Assembly: GCF_025698545.1 (NCBI RefSeq)
Contig: NC_068575.1
Coordinates: 53,329,980-53,393,979 of the forward strand
DNA length: 64,000 nucleotides
Direction of reading: 5' to 3'
From: Gossypium raimondii
Taxonomy: Eukaryota; Streptophyta; Magnoliopsida; Malvales; Malvaceae
A model generated the notes under the pieces. It saw nothing but the letters and a program-made list of their open reading frames with translations. It ran no database searches and was not told the DNA's origin. Within the stretch, counting starts at the first letter, position 1, and every line of letters begins with the position of its first letter. Shown here in pieces: positions 11,519-23,107 of the stretch. The translations under genes were made by a program, and so were the position numbers.

Positions 11519-12737
11519 CTGTATAAAAGAAAAATAATAAAAATAAAATTGCATATAAGAAAAATGAAATTATAGCTCCAAAGTCCAAAATAGACATCAA
11601 TAATTTCCACCACAAAGATAGCAAACTACCGAAGCATTTCACTGGTTAAAGCAATTTCAAAGAGGAAATCTGGTCTGGCACTATCTGAAGGATAATTTAT
11701 TTAAATTATATACTCCATTGACTCGGTGAATATTTGATTCTCTAATATAGTATAAGTAGCTAGTTATTAATATTAGAAGAAATGACAAAACAAAATTATT
11801 ATTAATTTTTCTTCAAAAAAACAGTAAATATGAATTTGAATCAGAAAAAATTTTAAGAAATGTAGGGCCAGCCAAAAGTTGCCAAGAGCACAAGGTATTC
11901 TAGGCATTAGAACCCTTTATATTACTCAAAAGGCAAGGTGTGGAAAAAGCACTTGCCGCAGACGAGGCAATATATATAAATTTGTGTTTTTATGTGTGAC
12001 CGTGTACATATAAATTAGCTTAAGATATGATAGCAAACACTAACAACTGGTCCCTTTTATCTAAAAATCATGCAAAAAATTTTTAATCTTTCATTGGCCA
12101 ATACACATGATTTCCTAATGGTCCTTGTTATTGAATACACATGCACTTGATCATATTCATTTACACCTTGGTCTAATGCACCGACCTTGGTACGTCCACC
12201 AGTATAATACCAACTATCTTGGTCTAATGCACCTAGGCACACACCTAAGAACACTGTTAAAAAGCATCATTGATTAAAAAGCAAAGTAAGGATCTCAAAA
12301 TAAAAATTCTTTTGAAAACTTAATGCTACAGAAAACATTTATCCTCATGATAAAATCACATACAATAATGCTTATTTTTATTAACTATTTACTATGTAAA
12401 ACACTCCATTAACATTAAAATCACTATTTTTTTTCTTTTGAGAAGTAAAATTCAAATACTTAAATTGCTTTTTCTAATCGAATCAGCAAATTAAGTCAAT
12501 AATTGCAGTTTCCAACACTAAAATTCGACTGAACCTTGCAATATCCAACTTGACATAATTTTAAATTTATTCTGGAAACCCAGAAATAATCAGCAATTAA
12601 AGGAAGAAAAACAAAAACAAAATCCTCCTCTCCACAAAGTTGCTAATCGTATGCAGCTAACTTAGATTGTGAGAGAGTAATCTCGAAGTTTCAAGGTCTT
12701 CGTATGATTAATTAAGCCATGGTTAAAGAGAGCTTAC

Positions 12738-12956
12738 CTACGAATCGAAACCACTGACGAGTTGGAGGGTACCACTGACGAAAACCAGCATGCCGCCAAC
12801 GCTGGAGGGCTGACAATCGACAGTGGTGATGCTGTGCTAACACCGCTGGAAAGGAAGGCTGGTGAGTTTAGCGACAATGCTCTGAGAGCCTTGGATCTTT
12901 TGACCCTCGAAGGTCAACATTAAACCGTCCTGGTAGAGATTGGCTAGACCGGCCCT
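12738..12956 (-). pseudogene. Captured NTF2 (nuclear transport factor 2) fragment in CACTA
   Basis: On the minus strand from 12956 the reading is RAGLANLYQDGLMLTFEGQK, then QGSQSIVAKLTSLPFQ, VDCQPS, and MLVFVSGTLQL. This matches the core of plant NTF2, the small RanGDP import factor, from the first helices to the central beta sheet. An in-frame TAG (12837-12839) replaces the residue after PFQRC, and similarity ends after GTLQL, where the frame closes with TAG at 12738. The N-terminal codons and the last exon are missing. A TAG/GTAAGC donor lies at the edge, so it resembles one captured exon. It is clearly a dead fragment, though it could be transcribed. Confidence 0.8.
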
Positions 12957-12969
12957 GTTTTAAAAGATG

Positions 12970-13190
12970 AAATTACCAGAGAGCGAGCGAAAAGGAGACG
13001 GAAAGAATCGAAGAACTTTGGAGAGAGGGAGAAAGAAGATCCGAAAAAAAGAAAGAAGAGGAGAAAGAAATGAGTTTGAAAAGGGTGAAGAAGCGAAATG
13101 CTCATAGACCGCGAAGAAGAGGGGAAAAAATTAGGGGTTTCAGCGGGGGAAAATTGGGATAAGAAGCGCGATTTTTTTAAATAAAATAAT
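12970..13190 (-). other. 5'-UTR-like segment upstream of captured NTF2 piece
   Basis: Read on the minus strand this is pyrimidine-rich (runs of TTCTTCTTTC, CTCTCTCC) and includes an AAACCCCTAA motif, like a plant leader. An ATG at 13105 opens 43 codons but then runs into the NTF2 piece out of frame. It may be a captured promoter-proximal exon; no product is claimed. Confidence 0.35.
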
Positions 13191-13619
13191 TTTTTATGCC
13201 TTTTTTATAAAAAAGCCGCTATTGTTTATCTTTTGCGGCGTTTTTTATAAAAACGCCACTAAAAATTAAAGTTCTAAACAGAAACGGCGCCGTTTTATTA
13301 AGCTTTAATGTATAGTTGTGGCGTTTTTTGTAAAACACACCACTAAAAATTAATTTACTTTTAAGTAATATTTATAAGAATTATATAAAATTATAAATTT
13401 TAGGTTTTTTTGTCTTTTTTGTTTATATTTTTATTTCATTTCTTATAATTTGGTCCTATATATCCAAAATAATTAATTATACTTACTTAAATATATATCC
13501 ATCCATATATATATCAATACTTTTTTTAACTTATTTATTAATTCTATTTAAACTATATTTAAATATATCAAATAGTTTAAATTAAATTTTTTAAATATAT
13601 TTTAAAAAAACTAATTAAT

Positions 13620-14130
13620 CTAAATCCAAAACCTTGATCCGACCCTAGAATTCTTAAACCCTAAATCCCTAACTCTTAACCCTTGACATTTAACCCCTAA
13701 ACCTTAAATCCCAAAATCCATACCCCCTAATCCTTAAAATACCATCCAAAAAATCCCTAAATATTTAATAATCATAAAATAGTTAAAATCGATTAAACCT
13801 TAAATCATAAAACATAAACCCTAAACCCCTAACCACTAACCCCGAATCCCTAACCCTATCCCCCAACCCTTAACCCCTAAACCATATTTAATATAAATTA
13901 AAACACACTAATTAATCTAAACCCTAAACCTAGACCTGACACTGAATCCATAAACCTTAAATCCCTAACTCTTAATCTCTAACCCCTAAATCACAACCCT
14001 TAAACTAGAACCCCTAATCCATAATCCCTAATTCCATAATCTATAAACCTTAAAATTGTAACTCCTAAACTGGCCTTAAATCCTAAATTAACCATATACC
14101 CTAAACCATATATATTAAACCATAAACTAT
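13620..14130 (+). repeat. Degenerate CCCTAAA-like tract inside CACTA
   Basis: Many imperfect copies of AACCCTAAA / AATCCCTAA / AACCCCTAA are spread over about 500 bases. The arrangement is irregular, not a clean telomere array. It occupies the element's right interior between the captured exons and the right subterminal repeats. Confidence 0.65.
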
Positions 14131-14780
14131 AATTAATTAAATATTTTAAAATTAATACTATCGTATCTTTTACAATTATATATGAAATTATTTAATATAT
14201 AAATTAAAAATCAATCAGTCATGTACCCAAAAAATTTTAAAATTATTTTAAATAATAGTATTTTAATTTTTCTATTTTTAACAAATATTTTTCTATGTTT
14301 TTTATTTCAAATTATTTCTACGTGTCATTATTTCAAATTTATCTATTTTTAACAAATATTTAATTAAAAATAAATTGAATTTTAATTAATATAAATAAAC
14401 AAATTAAATAGTAAATAGACAGATGAAAAGCCCCGAGAATTAGCGGCGCTTCTTGAAAAACGCCGCTAAAGCCCCAAAAGGTCAGAAAACGATGTCGTTC
14501 GGCTTAGGTTTTTTGCGGCGTTTTTTGGAAAAACGCCGCTAATGTTCATTTTTAGCGGCTTTTTATGTAAAGCGTCGCTAATGCTCGATTTTTAGCGGCG
14601 CTTTTTTGTCCAAACGCCACTAAAAATGCCGCTAAAAACCTGTTTTGGTGTAGTGATATAGTGATGAAATGGGTAGTGAGTTGGTATTGGAATCAATTCC
14701 ACTTCCTTCGCCTGTCTTCGGATGAAATCTTTAACTATCCCAACTACGTATGAATTGAGTATTCTTTCAATTGAAAGGTG

Positions 14781-15140
14781 AAGGTAAGACTTGATCGTTG
14801 GGACGCAATATTACAAGTATTATAGGAGGAATTGGGAAATTAAATATATGCATGTCTAATGAGATGGCAACATAGTAGCAAATTTTGGCAAATCGGGCAG
14901 TTTTAGCTGATTTTTTTTACTTCGAGTTTATCTAATTTAGCTTTACTTTCGAAAGATGAGAATTTTCTTGAAAAATTGTTAAAGCATCGAGATAAAGCGA
15001 AAGCAACTCAAAAAGGAAAAAATGCAATTTATTGGAGTGTTTAAATTTTAACTAAAATTTAAATAAATGAGTCTTGAGTCCCTTTCAAACAATAGGTCAG
15101 TCTTGTTGAGTCGAATGACCTCAAGGGAACACGGAGGGTG
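14781..15140 (-). mobile_element. 3' remainder of decayed Gypsy element
   Basis: No gene. On the minus strand it looks like the region after a Gypsy polyprotein, and it should be continuous with the integrase remnant at 21865-23107, because the LTR between them is bordered by GGGTG/AGGTG. Assignment rests on that target-site logic. Confidence 0.4.
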
Positions 15141-16878
15141 TGTAACTCCCCCAACTTGTATCCCTTACCGGAACCGGGTTATGGAGCAGTACCAGAGTTT
15201 ACAGATAAAAATGACATAAATTTGATTATTTCATATAACATAATATTCATGTCAGAAACCAATCAAACTCATACATATTGTCCCTTATTCGAGCCCTCAA
15301 GGCCCAAAATACACGTTAGAAATAAGTCGGGACTAATTCAGAAAGTCAGGAAATTTTTCGGAATACATTAAAAAATTTCAAAGCTGCAGGGGTCACATGG
15401 CCAAACCACACACCCGTATGCTAGGCCGTGTGAACATACTGACTAGCAAACCTTTACAAGCCACAGAGGACACACGACCGTGTCACCTGACCGTTAATCA
15501 CACACGACGGAGACACATGCCCGTGTCTCTGACCGTGTGGATGAAAATAAGCTATTTTATAAGCCATTTTTCTCACTCAATTTGGTGTCAACCTACAATC
15601 AATGTTGTGTATATAAACAAGTCATATTATAGCATCTAAAATCAATCCCTAAACATGTAGTATATTCACATAAAATCAATATGCCCTTAGGCATCTTAAA
15701 TGACCAATACAATTATGTTTAACCATATATATCATGTAACCAAGTAATCAACTAACTTTTATGTCTAATCGCATTAATACACAACATGTAAAACATTTAC
15801 TAAAACTTACCATTTGGTACCAGTTGTACCACTTATTCAATAGCATAAAATACATATACACTTACTATAACATAGTACCAAATCACACTAAGTTATAAAA
15901 CATTCCTCATATGCATTTTCAACTACTATTTTGTCTTTCATTATTCCACACATCAACATCATAAGGCAAATTAAGCACATACTAAAATACCAAAACACAA
16001 ACCAAATATATGACTAATCTCAACAAAACACATATAGACCAGCATTTAACCAAAATAACCTATACATGTCATTTTAACCAAAATCAAAACATTCAAAAGT
16101 ACCGATAGAACCGATGGATAGTGTGATATAACTCTGACAAGCTTCCAACCCAATCGAGCTTCTGATAATCTGTGAAATAAAGGATAAACAACTACGTAAG
16201 CAATGAATGCTTAGTAAGCTCGTACAAACTTTAAACATAATATTCCAATTTAATAATAAATTTTATATATTAAATATAAAGCTATACCAATGCCTAAAGA
16301 TTTATCAACTACATAACCACTTGCTCATAAATGAGTAAGTCTATCAACATCATATATATATTCATTTCTAATTTAATAGGATTTTATAAACATTATACAC
16401 CATCGTTAACCTTTTCATAAAACTACGAATAACTTCATTTACTTATTTTCCATTCTATTAATTAACATAAACTTAAATAACAACATCAATTAACTAATTA
16501 ATATATTTATTCATAACATAGGTAAGTTCAACCATAACATACGCAATTTCTCATATATATATAAGTATATTAATCAACTCATCAATCCCTTTATCATCAT
16601 ATCACATTTCAATTATGAACTTACCGTTTCATTTGTATAATACTAGACATAAGTATATACATCAATCATAATCTCAAGCTTGACATAAGCTTAATCACCA
16701 TCATCAATACACAGGTTAGTACATTTATGTATATAACTGAGTTTCATGTTTCAAATCACTATCCCATTTTCAATTCTCATACAATATCATCCAATATCAA
16801 TCATAGTTCCGTTTTATTTAATTACCCCTATTAACACGACTCGGACTTGGACGGATACATGGACCCAACCAAACACAC

Positions 16879-17035
16879 CAGTTTGGCACCCAGTGCCTCA
16901 TCGAATAATTTGAAGTAGTAAATTGACACCTAGTGTCTCATCGATTAAACCGAAGTAAGTTGCCACCTAGTGCCTCATCGAATAAATCCGAAGTAATAAA
17001 TTGACACCCAGTATCTCATCGACTCGAAGTCGAAG
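16879..17035. repeat. Direct repeats within LTR (CACC(C/T)AGTG...CTCATCGA)
   Basis: Four imperfect units carry CACCCAGTGCCTCATCGA or close variants, with alternating TTGGCACC and TTGACACC starts, spaced roughly 40-50 bases apart. They belong to the long LTR. Confidence 0.7.
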
Positions 17036-18291
17036 AAATCCCTGAATTCTTCCAATCTTATGGCATGCCATCTATATCCGACTCAGCCTGATACAGTTAA
17101 TAGGGTTCCAATTCATTTTTCAAATACAATCTGTACAAGCCCAATTTCACCCGGCCCATACCAACAAAACAAAAATGGCCTATTTACAAAATTTTAACCC
17201 AATTAACCCACTACCCAAATTTACCCATTTTGACCCTGGGCCTATTACAAATAAAAGACCCAATACCCAATTACAACCAACAGGCCCAACACCAATTTAC
17301 CTAACCCTAGCCTATTTGCAAAAAAGAAAAAAAGAAACAGCAGCAACCCTAGGTGCGCCGCACCTAGGGCCTTCGTCCACCTGCTCTGCCACTTGCGCCG
17401 CGCACGTCCCGTCGCCCAATTGCTCACTTGCAAACAAGCAAAGAAGCACACGCAAACAGCAACAGAAACAAGAAAACATCATGTATAAAAACTAAGAAAG
17501 GCTTGTAAAAAGGGGGGTACTCTCCACGATTTCGAGAAATAAAAAAATAGTTTGAATAGATTCAAAGAAAATAAGGTGCTAAGATCTGTGTTTTTATTTA
17601 TTTATTTTTCTTTATTTTTTTCTTCGAAATACATATATCTATACTTTCTTTCTTTTATTTTTAAAAAAATAGTTTATATATACAAATAAATTAGAAATAA
17701 AAAAACTTACCTTGAACTCCGGCCACCGCGCACGGCGGCCAACGGCGGTTCCTTCGCCGGATTCTGGCCAATGCCCGGAGGGGAGTTGAGAGAACAGAGA
17801 GAGAGAGTTCTCTGTTTTTTTGAAAAAATGAAGTGGGGAATGTTTTTTTTCTTCTTTTTTTGCTATTTATACAGGTCATTAAACGACACCGTTTTGCCCT
17901 TAGGGGTCTGGTGCCAAAACGACGCCGTTTTGGCCTTGACCCGCGCGGTGACCCGACCCTGGGGGAGGATCCGCGCGTTTTTGTTTAAGGGTCTATTTGC
18001 GCAATAGATCCCTCCTCCTTTGCGTTTTGTTTTAATGTGGTCTTTTATTTTTTTTCTAATTTTGGCCAAAAAGTTTGGCTGTTGTTTCAATTTGGTCTGG
18101 AGGCTATGCGCTCAGGTTTACCAAAGTGGCACCGTTTGATCGATGGGGAATATTTCCCTTTTGGTCCTCTTCTTTTTGCGCATGTCTCGATTTAATCCCT
18201 TATGTTTTTGTTTCAAATTCGCCCACATACTTTCGTTTTTATTTCAATTTAGTCCGTATTAATTATTTTAATGTTATTATTGTTATCACAT

Positions 18292-18293
18292 TA

Positions 18294-18380
<87 letters not shown>
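18292..18380. repeat. (CAT)n then (TTA)n microsatellite
   Basis: An uninterrupted run of CAT triplets passes into TTA triplets. The six-frame reading gives poly-His and poly-Tyr, which is an artefact of the repeat. Confidence 0.95.
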
Positions 18381-18381
<1 letters not shown>

Positions 18382-18437
18382 TGTTTATTTATACGTTTTA
18401 GATTTTAGATTTAAATATACATAGATATGTATCTTTG

Positions 18438-18440
<3 letters not shown>

Positions 18441-18473
<33 letters not shown>
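18441..18473. repeat. (TA)n microsatellite
   Basis: About 16 consecutive TA dinucleotides, with shorter TA runs again near 18591-18614. Confidence 0.95.
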
Positions 18474-18485
<12 letters not shown>

Positions 18486-19019
18486 ACTTCTATACCTTAT
18501 ATACTTTAGATTTCATATATAATACGCATTTTCATGATACATATATAATTATTTTACAACTTATATATGTGCATATACATATTTATATATTTATATATAT
18601 ATATATATATATATATTCTTTTTTATAATTTGTTTACTTATTTATTGTATATATCTATATATGTATTCTTTTTTAGTATATATATACATTATCATTATCT
18701 ATTATTTATATGTATTTACTATTCTCAAATTTTGTTATACATATACATAGATTTTATTATTTATTTTATTATTTTATTATTTTATTTATTTATTTATTTA
18801 TTCTCATTATTGTTGTCATTATCTTATTTGATATTTATTTATTTATGTGTTTATTATCTTGAAAGGCATTGTAGTCCTTTTTGTTTATTCATTTATCGTG
18901 TCATGTATGCAATTCATTTGTCCTTTTATTTTGTTGCTATTGTTCGTATTATTCGTGCTCGCATTATTGCATTCATTAACATTTTGTTATGCATATTAAT
19001 ATCCTTAAAAATTTTTCAA

Positions 19020-19530
19020 AAATAAGGCAATGTTTTGCGTTTGAAAGTTCGAGAAAATGTGCCCTAATGTGTTGGGTTTCGATCATTCTCGTTCGACCAA
19101 ATAGCTAAATATCCTTTTAAAATTTCAAAATAAAGCAATGTTTTGCGTTTGGAAATTCGAGGAAACGTGCCCTAATGTGCTGGGTTTCGATTACCTCGTT
19201 CGACCAAATAGCCGAATATCCTTTTAAATTTTCAAAATAAAGCAATGTTTTGCGTTTGGAAATTTAAGAAAACGTGCCCTAATGTGTTGGGTTTCGATCT
19301 TTCTCGTTCGACCAAATAGCTAAATATCCTTTTAAAATTTCAAAATAAGGCAATGTTTTGCGTTTGGAAATTCGAGGAAACATGCCCTAATGTGCTGGGT
19401 TTCGATTACCTCGTTCGACCAAATAGCCGAATATCCTTTTAAATTTTCAAAATAAGGTGTTTTGCGTTTGGAAATTCGAGAAAACGTGCCCTAATGTATT
19501 GGGTCTCGATTTCCCGTCGGACCAAATAGC
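19020..19530 (+). repeat. Five-copy ~107-bp tandem array with alternating unit types
   Basis: The motif GCAATGTTTTGCGTTTGGAA recurs at about 19028, 19136, 19243, 19351 and 19457. Units 1 and 3 share TCTCGTTCGACCAAATAGCT, while units 2 and 4 share TACCTCGTTCGACCAAATAG followed by CCGAAT. This gives an A-B-A-B pattern (about 215 bp) before a divergent fifth unit. It is located in the 3' half of the nested LTR. Confidence 0.85.
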
Positions 19531-20573
19531 CAAATATCATTTTATATCTTAATCTATGCCATTCAAGTTTTTCAAGATCGTATTTTAAATCTCTTTAAAG
19601 TTTTCAGTTTTTCGACACTAAGACATTAAGTAATCAACTAGGTACCAATTTTGGGTGTATCAAGGGTGCTAATCCTTCCTCGTGCGTAACCGACTCCCGA
19701 ATCCGTTTTTCTGAATTTCGTGGACCAAAAATGTTGTTTTAATAAAATCAAATCATTTATTAAAAACAACTACTTTTTAAGGTGATCCGATCACACCTTA
19801 TCAAAAAGGATTGGTGGCGACTCCCATTTTAATTTTCATTTTCAAAATCCAAGTCGACCCCGTTTTCATCAAAAAATGGTGTCAACACAACCAATATTCA
19901 TTTCAATTCAAATAATCAATACATTCAATATATATATCAATTTCAATCTATTCAATCGACTTGAATTCAATTCAATAACAAAGTGTCAAATACTCAAATT
20001 GCACATGCTAACATCTTTTATTTGATTAACAATGTCCCAATTCACATAATTGCTATATAAATAACTATTTACATATCAAACCACAATTGTTTATACATTG
20101 GCATTAGCCATTCAATACTCAATTCATGAGTACATAACTCACGTATCTCATTTAGTCACAACATATCTCATTTTCATTTATGTTTGGGTCAATATTCAAT
20201 AATTAACAAATCTTTCAAATTCATGTAACAATTTATCTTATCGAGATTTTCCATACGAAGAACGACTTACGGATAAGAGTACATCATCAACAGAAGCTCA
20301 TAGATCTAGTCCACCAGAACACACCAACATAAGCTCGTAAGAGCTAAACAAAAGCTCGTGAGAGTTGATCCACCCAAATCACTTCAAATAGAAAGCAAAA
20401 CACGAGAGTTCGCAACAGATGCTGAACCCCAGTTTACTTGGGTAATATTTCAATGTCTCCCTCCAATACCACCATACACCAATTTTATGAATGTACTCAA
20501 ATCCCGCGTTCAATCCAAACTGAGTATTAAATTCGATAATATATTTCCAATAATAATTTAATTCCAACAATAG

Positions 20574-20594
20574 AACACACACACACACACACAC
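20574..20594. repeat. (CA)n microsatellite
   Basis: About ten CA units followed by TATATATA, inside the long LTR. Confidence 0.9.
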
Positions 20595-21864
20595 ATATAT
20601 ATAATATCCATCACCAAATGACATTCAATTCAATCAAAATTATACAGGATATAGTTCATACGAACTTACCAGGCTAAATTGCAGAAATACCAAGATTCAG
20701 AGGCATTTTAGTAATTTTCCATTTCCCTCAATTTTCCACCCGGTCTTGATCTAAATTAATAATTTCATTCAATTTATTAATTTAAATAATAATAAAAATT
20801 TCATTTCATGGAATTTGGTCATTTTTGACATTTTTACAAAATTACCCCTAAAATTTTACTTTTATTCAATTTAGTCCCCGAGCCCAAATCATGTAAATTA
20901 ACCATTTTAATGCAAACTCATGCTAGAAGAATATTCATGGAATTCAATACATCCCAATTTTGCAATAATTTCATAACAAACCATTGTATTTTTACTATTT
21001 CAACAAATTAGTCCCCGATAAAATTCATCAAAATTACTTAATAAAATATTTTAAATATCAACAAACATCTTAAATTCATCATTTACCAACTAAAATCATA
21101 TAGATTCATCAATTTCAACATTCAAAATCTTTAACAAAATAAAAAATTAGAGTAAGATTTAGTTGGACCTAATTGCAACAATCTCAAAAACATAAAAATT
21201 ACAAGAAACGGGTAAGAATTGAACTCACATGAAGCAGAATTGAAGAACCAGCTCAAGGAGCTCTCCCATGTCTATTTTTGAACCGAAAATTGGGAGAAGA
21301 ATAAAGAATTGTCTAAAAACTTTCTAATTTCACTTTTATTTTATTTTAATTTCAATTTAATTACAATTTTGCCATTTATGGCTTTATTTTATTATTCTTT
21401 TCCATGTTATGCCGCCTCATCTTTTCATTGAGGCATAATTGCCATTTATCCTTATTTATTTATTAATCAAGCCATTTAGTCACTTTATTATTATAATTAG
21501 CAAGTTTTGTACCTTTTTCAGTTTAGTTCTTTTTAATTAATTAACTATCGAAACGTTAAAATTTTTCAATGAAACTTTAATAATACCTTAATGACACTCC
21601 GTAATATTTATAAAAATATTTATAAAATATTTACAACTTAGTTTATAGAAACGAGGTCTCGATACCTCATTTTCTAAAACCACTAGAACTAGGTTTTATC
21701 ACTCGAATCTAATAATTCATTATAAGACATAAATTACTAATTCAAAAATTTTTTAAACCATATTTTACTCGTAAATATTAAATAATAAAATTTATGAGCT
21801 TACTCGCCACATTTGGTGGCCTCAAACCACTGTTTCTGACATCACTAAAAATCGGGCTGTTATA

Positions 21865-23107
21865 AGGTGTGAAATGTATGTATCAGTTACGGGCTCCTTT
21901 TTCATGGCGTGACATTCTACTCCACTTTTTCTCTCGACACCCTTGTCGTGTCCTCGAAATGAAATTGGTCTATCTTCTCTTAGAACTATCATAGAGCCTC
22001 GACAAGTTCTCAATTAGCCTCAGTATCGAGAAGTCCCCTCCATTGAACAAGGTTTTCATGCATTGATCTGTAGTACTTCTGTCGAATCACTTCGTCTGCC
22101 ATGATACACTCAACATCACGATCATAGGAGGCCTTTAACCCATTGGCGCTCATTTGGACTTACCTCAAATGGGATTCTCCTGGTCCTCATTGAAAGACTT
22201 AAGCACACTGACATAGAACAACAGATAAACCTTAAATTTTATTGGCAACTTTAGTTTGTAGGCCACCTTACCTATCCTCTTCAAAACTCTAAAAGATCCC
22301 TTTGTGTAAGCTAATGTGGCACAAAATCAAGTGTAATTTAGCAAGGACTAAGTCACCAACTTGAAATTGCACATCTTTGTGATTTTGATCAACCCACTTC
22401 TTGTTGCGCTTACTTACCTTATGTAGGTAAGCTCTGGCTAAGTTATTCTGCTACTGCCAATCTTTAGCAAATCAATAAGTTGTTTGATTTGGTCCTGCAT
22501 AACGGGTCGCAACAATGTTAGGTATGAGTAGTTGTTGCCCCGTCACTGTCTTAAACGGACTTTAATTCGTGGCCCGACTCTACTGCAAGTTATAAGAAAA
22601 TTATGTCACATCAAACAACTTTGGCCAATCCCTTTGTGTGACACTCACATAATGCCAAAAATAAGTCTCTAATAAGATATTTACTCTCACAGTTTGCCTA
22701 TCAGCTTGCGGATGCATGCTAATGGAAAAGTTCAAGTCCGATCCCTTCAACTTGAACAACTTTTTCCAGATTCGACTCATGAACTGTCCATTTCAATCAC
22801 TAACTATAGACTGTGGCACTCCCTAATATTTTACCACATGTCCAACGAACAAACGAGCTGCCTCCTTAGTAGGGCACTTATTGGTTGTTGGAATGAACAC
22901 TCCATACTTGGAAAATCTGTCAACCACAACAATAATACTCGTAAACCCGTCAAATTTAAGCAAACTAATAATAAAATCCATGGATATACTCTCCCATGGA
23001 CATTCTGGAATGAGTAAAGGCTACAAAAAAGTGGTCGACGTTTTCAACTGTACCTTGTCTTGTTGACACACTAGACAAGTCTTCACATAGGTCTCAACAT
23101 CATCACT
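21865..23107 (-). pseudogene. Ty3/Gypsy integrase plus chromodomain remnant
   Basis: On the minus strand the sequence reads from an integrase zinc-binding tail (YVKTCLVCQQDK) through the catalytic core ([49 protein letters not shown]) and the C-terminal domain (WVDQNHKDVQFQVGDLVLAK). It ends in a chromodomain-like end with NLVQWRGLLDTEAN. Acidic residues of the DDE core are visible in SMDF and VSD, but several stops and frame changes are present. The element is a chromovirus-type Gypsy by domain order. Its 5' half is cut off at 23107, and its 3' side is interrupted by the LTR ending at 21864. Confidence 0.8.

Larger units (their letters stand above)
9123..14655. mobile_element. Non-autonomous CACTA (EnSpm/CMC) element carrying captured gene pieces
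   Basis: The left end is CACTACACCAAAATAGG (9123) and the right end is its inverted partner ending GGTGTAGTG (14655). Both are flanked by the 3-bp target duplication ATA (9120-9122 and 14656-14658). The second ERDJ3B duplicon has the uninterrupted empty site near 31185-31205, which confirms both borders. Subterminal regions are full of copies and inverted copies of TTTAGCGGCGTTTTT (9140-9450, 13200-13350, 14440-14640), the usual TNPA-type binding landscape. No transposase is visible. The interior carries an NTF2 fragment and other exon-like segments on the minus strand plus a telomere-like tract. Confidence 0.88.
4430..14780 (+). repeat. ERDJ3B duplicon, copy 1 (with later CACTA insertion)
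   Basis: From about 4430 (ATATTGGAGAATGG region) the sequence aligns with 26045 onward, through promoter, all exons, all introns and the 3' flank. Homology resumes after the CACTA element (GATGAAATGGG at 14663 against ATGAAATGGGG near 31198) and fades near 14780. Outside that insertion and the LTR in copy 2, introns align closely with scattered substitutions and small indels. Copy 1 has a private 93-bp tandem duplication in intron 4 (6498-6683). Confidence 0.85.
17132..19887 (+). mobile_element. Nested solo LTR (Gypsy-type, about 2.75 kb)
   Basis: It starts TGTACAAGCCCAATTTC and ends AAAATGGTGTCAACA. The flanks CAATC (17127-17131) and CAACC (19888-19892) fit a 5-bp target duplication with one change. 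It interrupts the long LTR, whose sequence resumes at 19888. The 3' part (GGTGATCCGATCACACC, GGATTGGTGGCGACTCCC) looks like the common end of a plant Gypsy LTR. It carries microsatellites and a five-copy 107-bp array. No internal region or second LTR is present. Confidence 0.65.
15141..21864 (-). mobile_element. Long LTR of a Ty3/Gypsy-type retrotransposon, split by a nested solo LTR
   Basis: The left edge is TGTAACTCCCCC and the right edge GGGCTGTTATA, a slightly mutated TG...CA pair. The flanking five bases are GGGTG (15136-15140) and AGGTG (21865-21869). The right edge resembles, inverted, the start of the LTR at 37141 (TGTAACAGCCCGATTTT), so this copy is probably in minus orientation. It contains ACACGGGCGTGTG-type palindromes (15400-15540) and direct repeats of GGCACCCAGTGCCTCATCGA (16879-17030). 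Removing the nested LTR leaves nearly 4 kb. No internal coding region accompanies it, so it reads as a solo LTR. Confidence 0.6.

Noticed and set aside
12900..13105. Chimeric protein from the ATG at 13105 into the NTF2 piece
   Set aside because: The candidate intron between them would be only 22 bp, and direct read-through enters NTF2 in the wrong frame and stops.
18075..19025. Open frames rich in His, Tyr and Ile
   Set aside because: They are translations of CAT, TTA and TA microsatellites inside an LTR.
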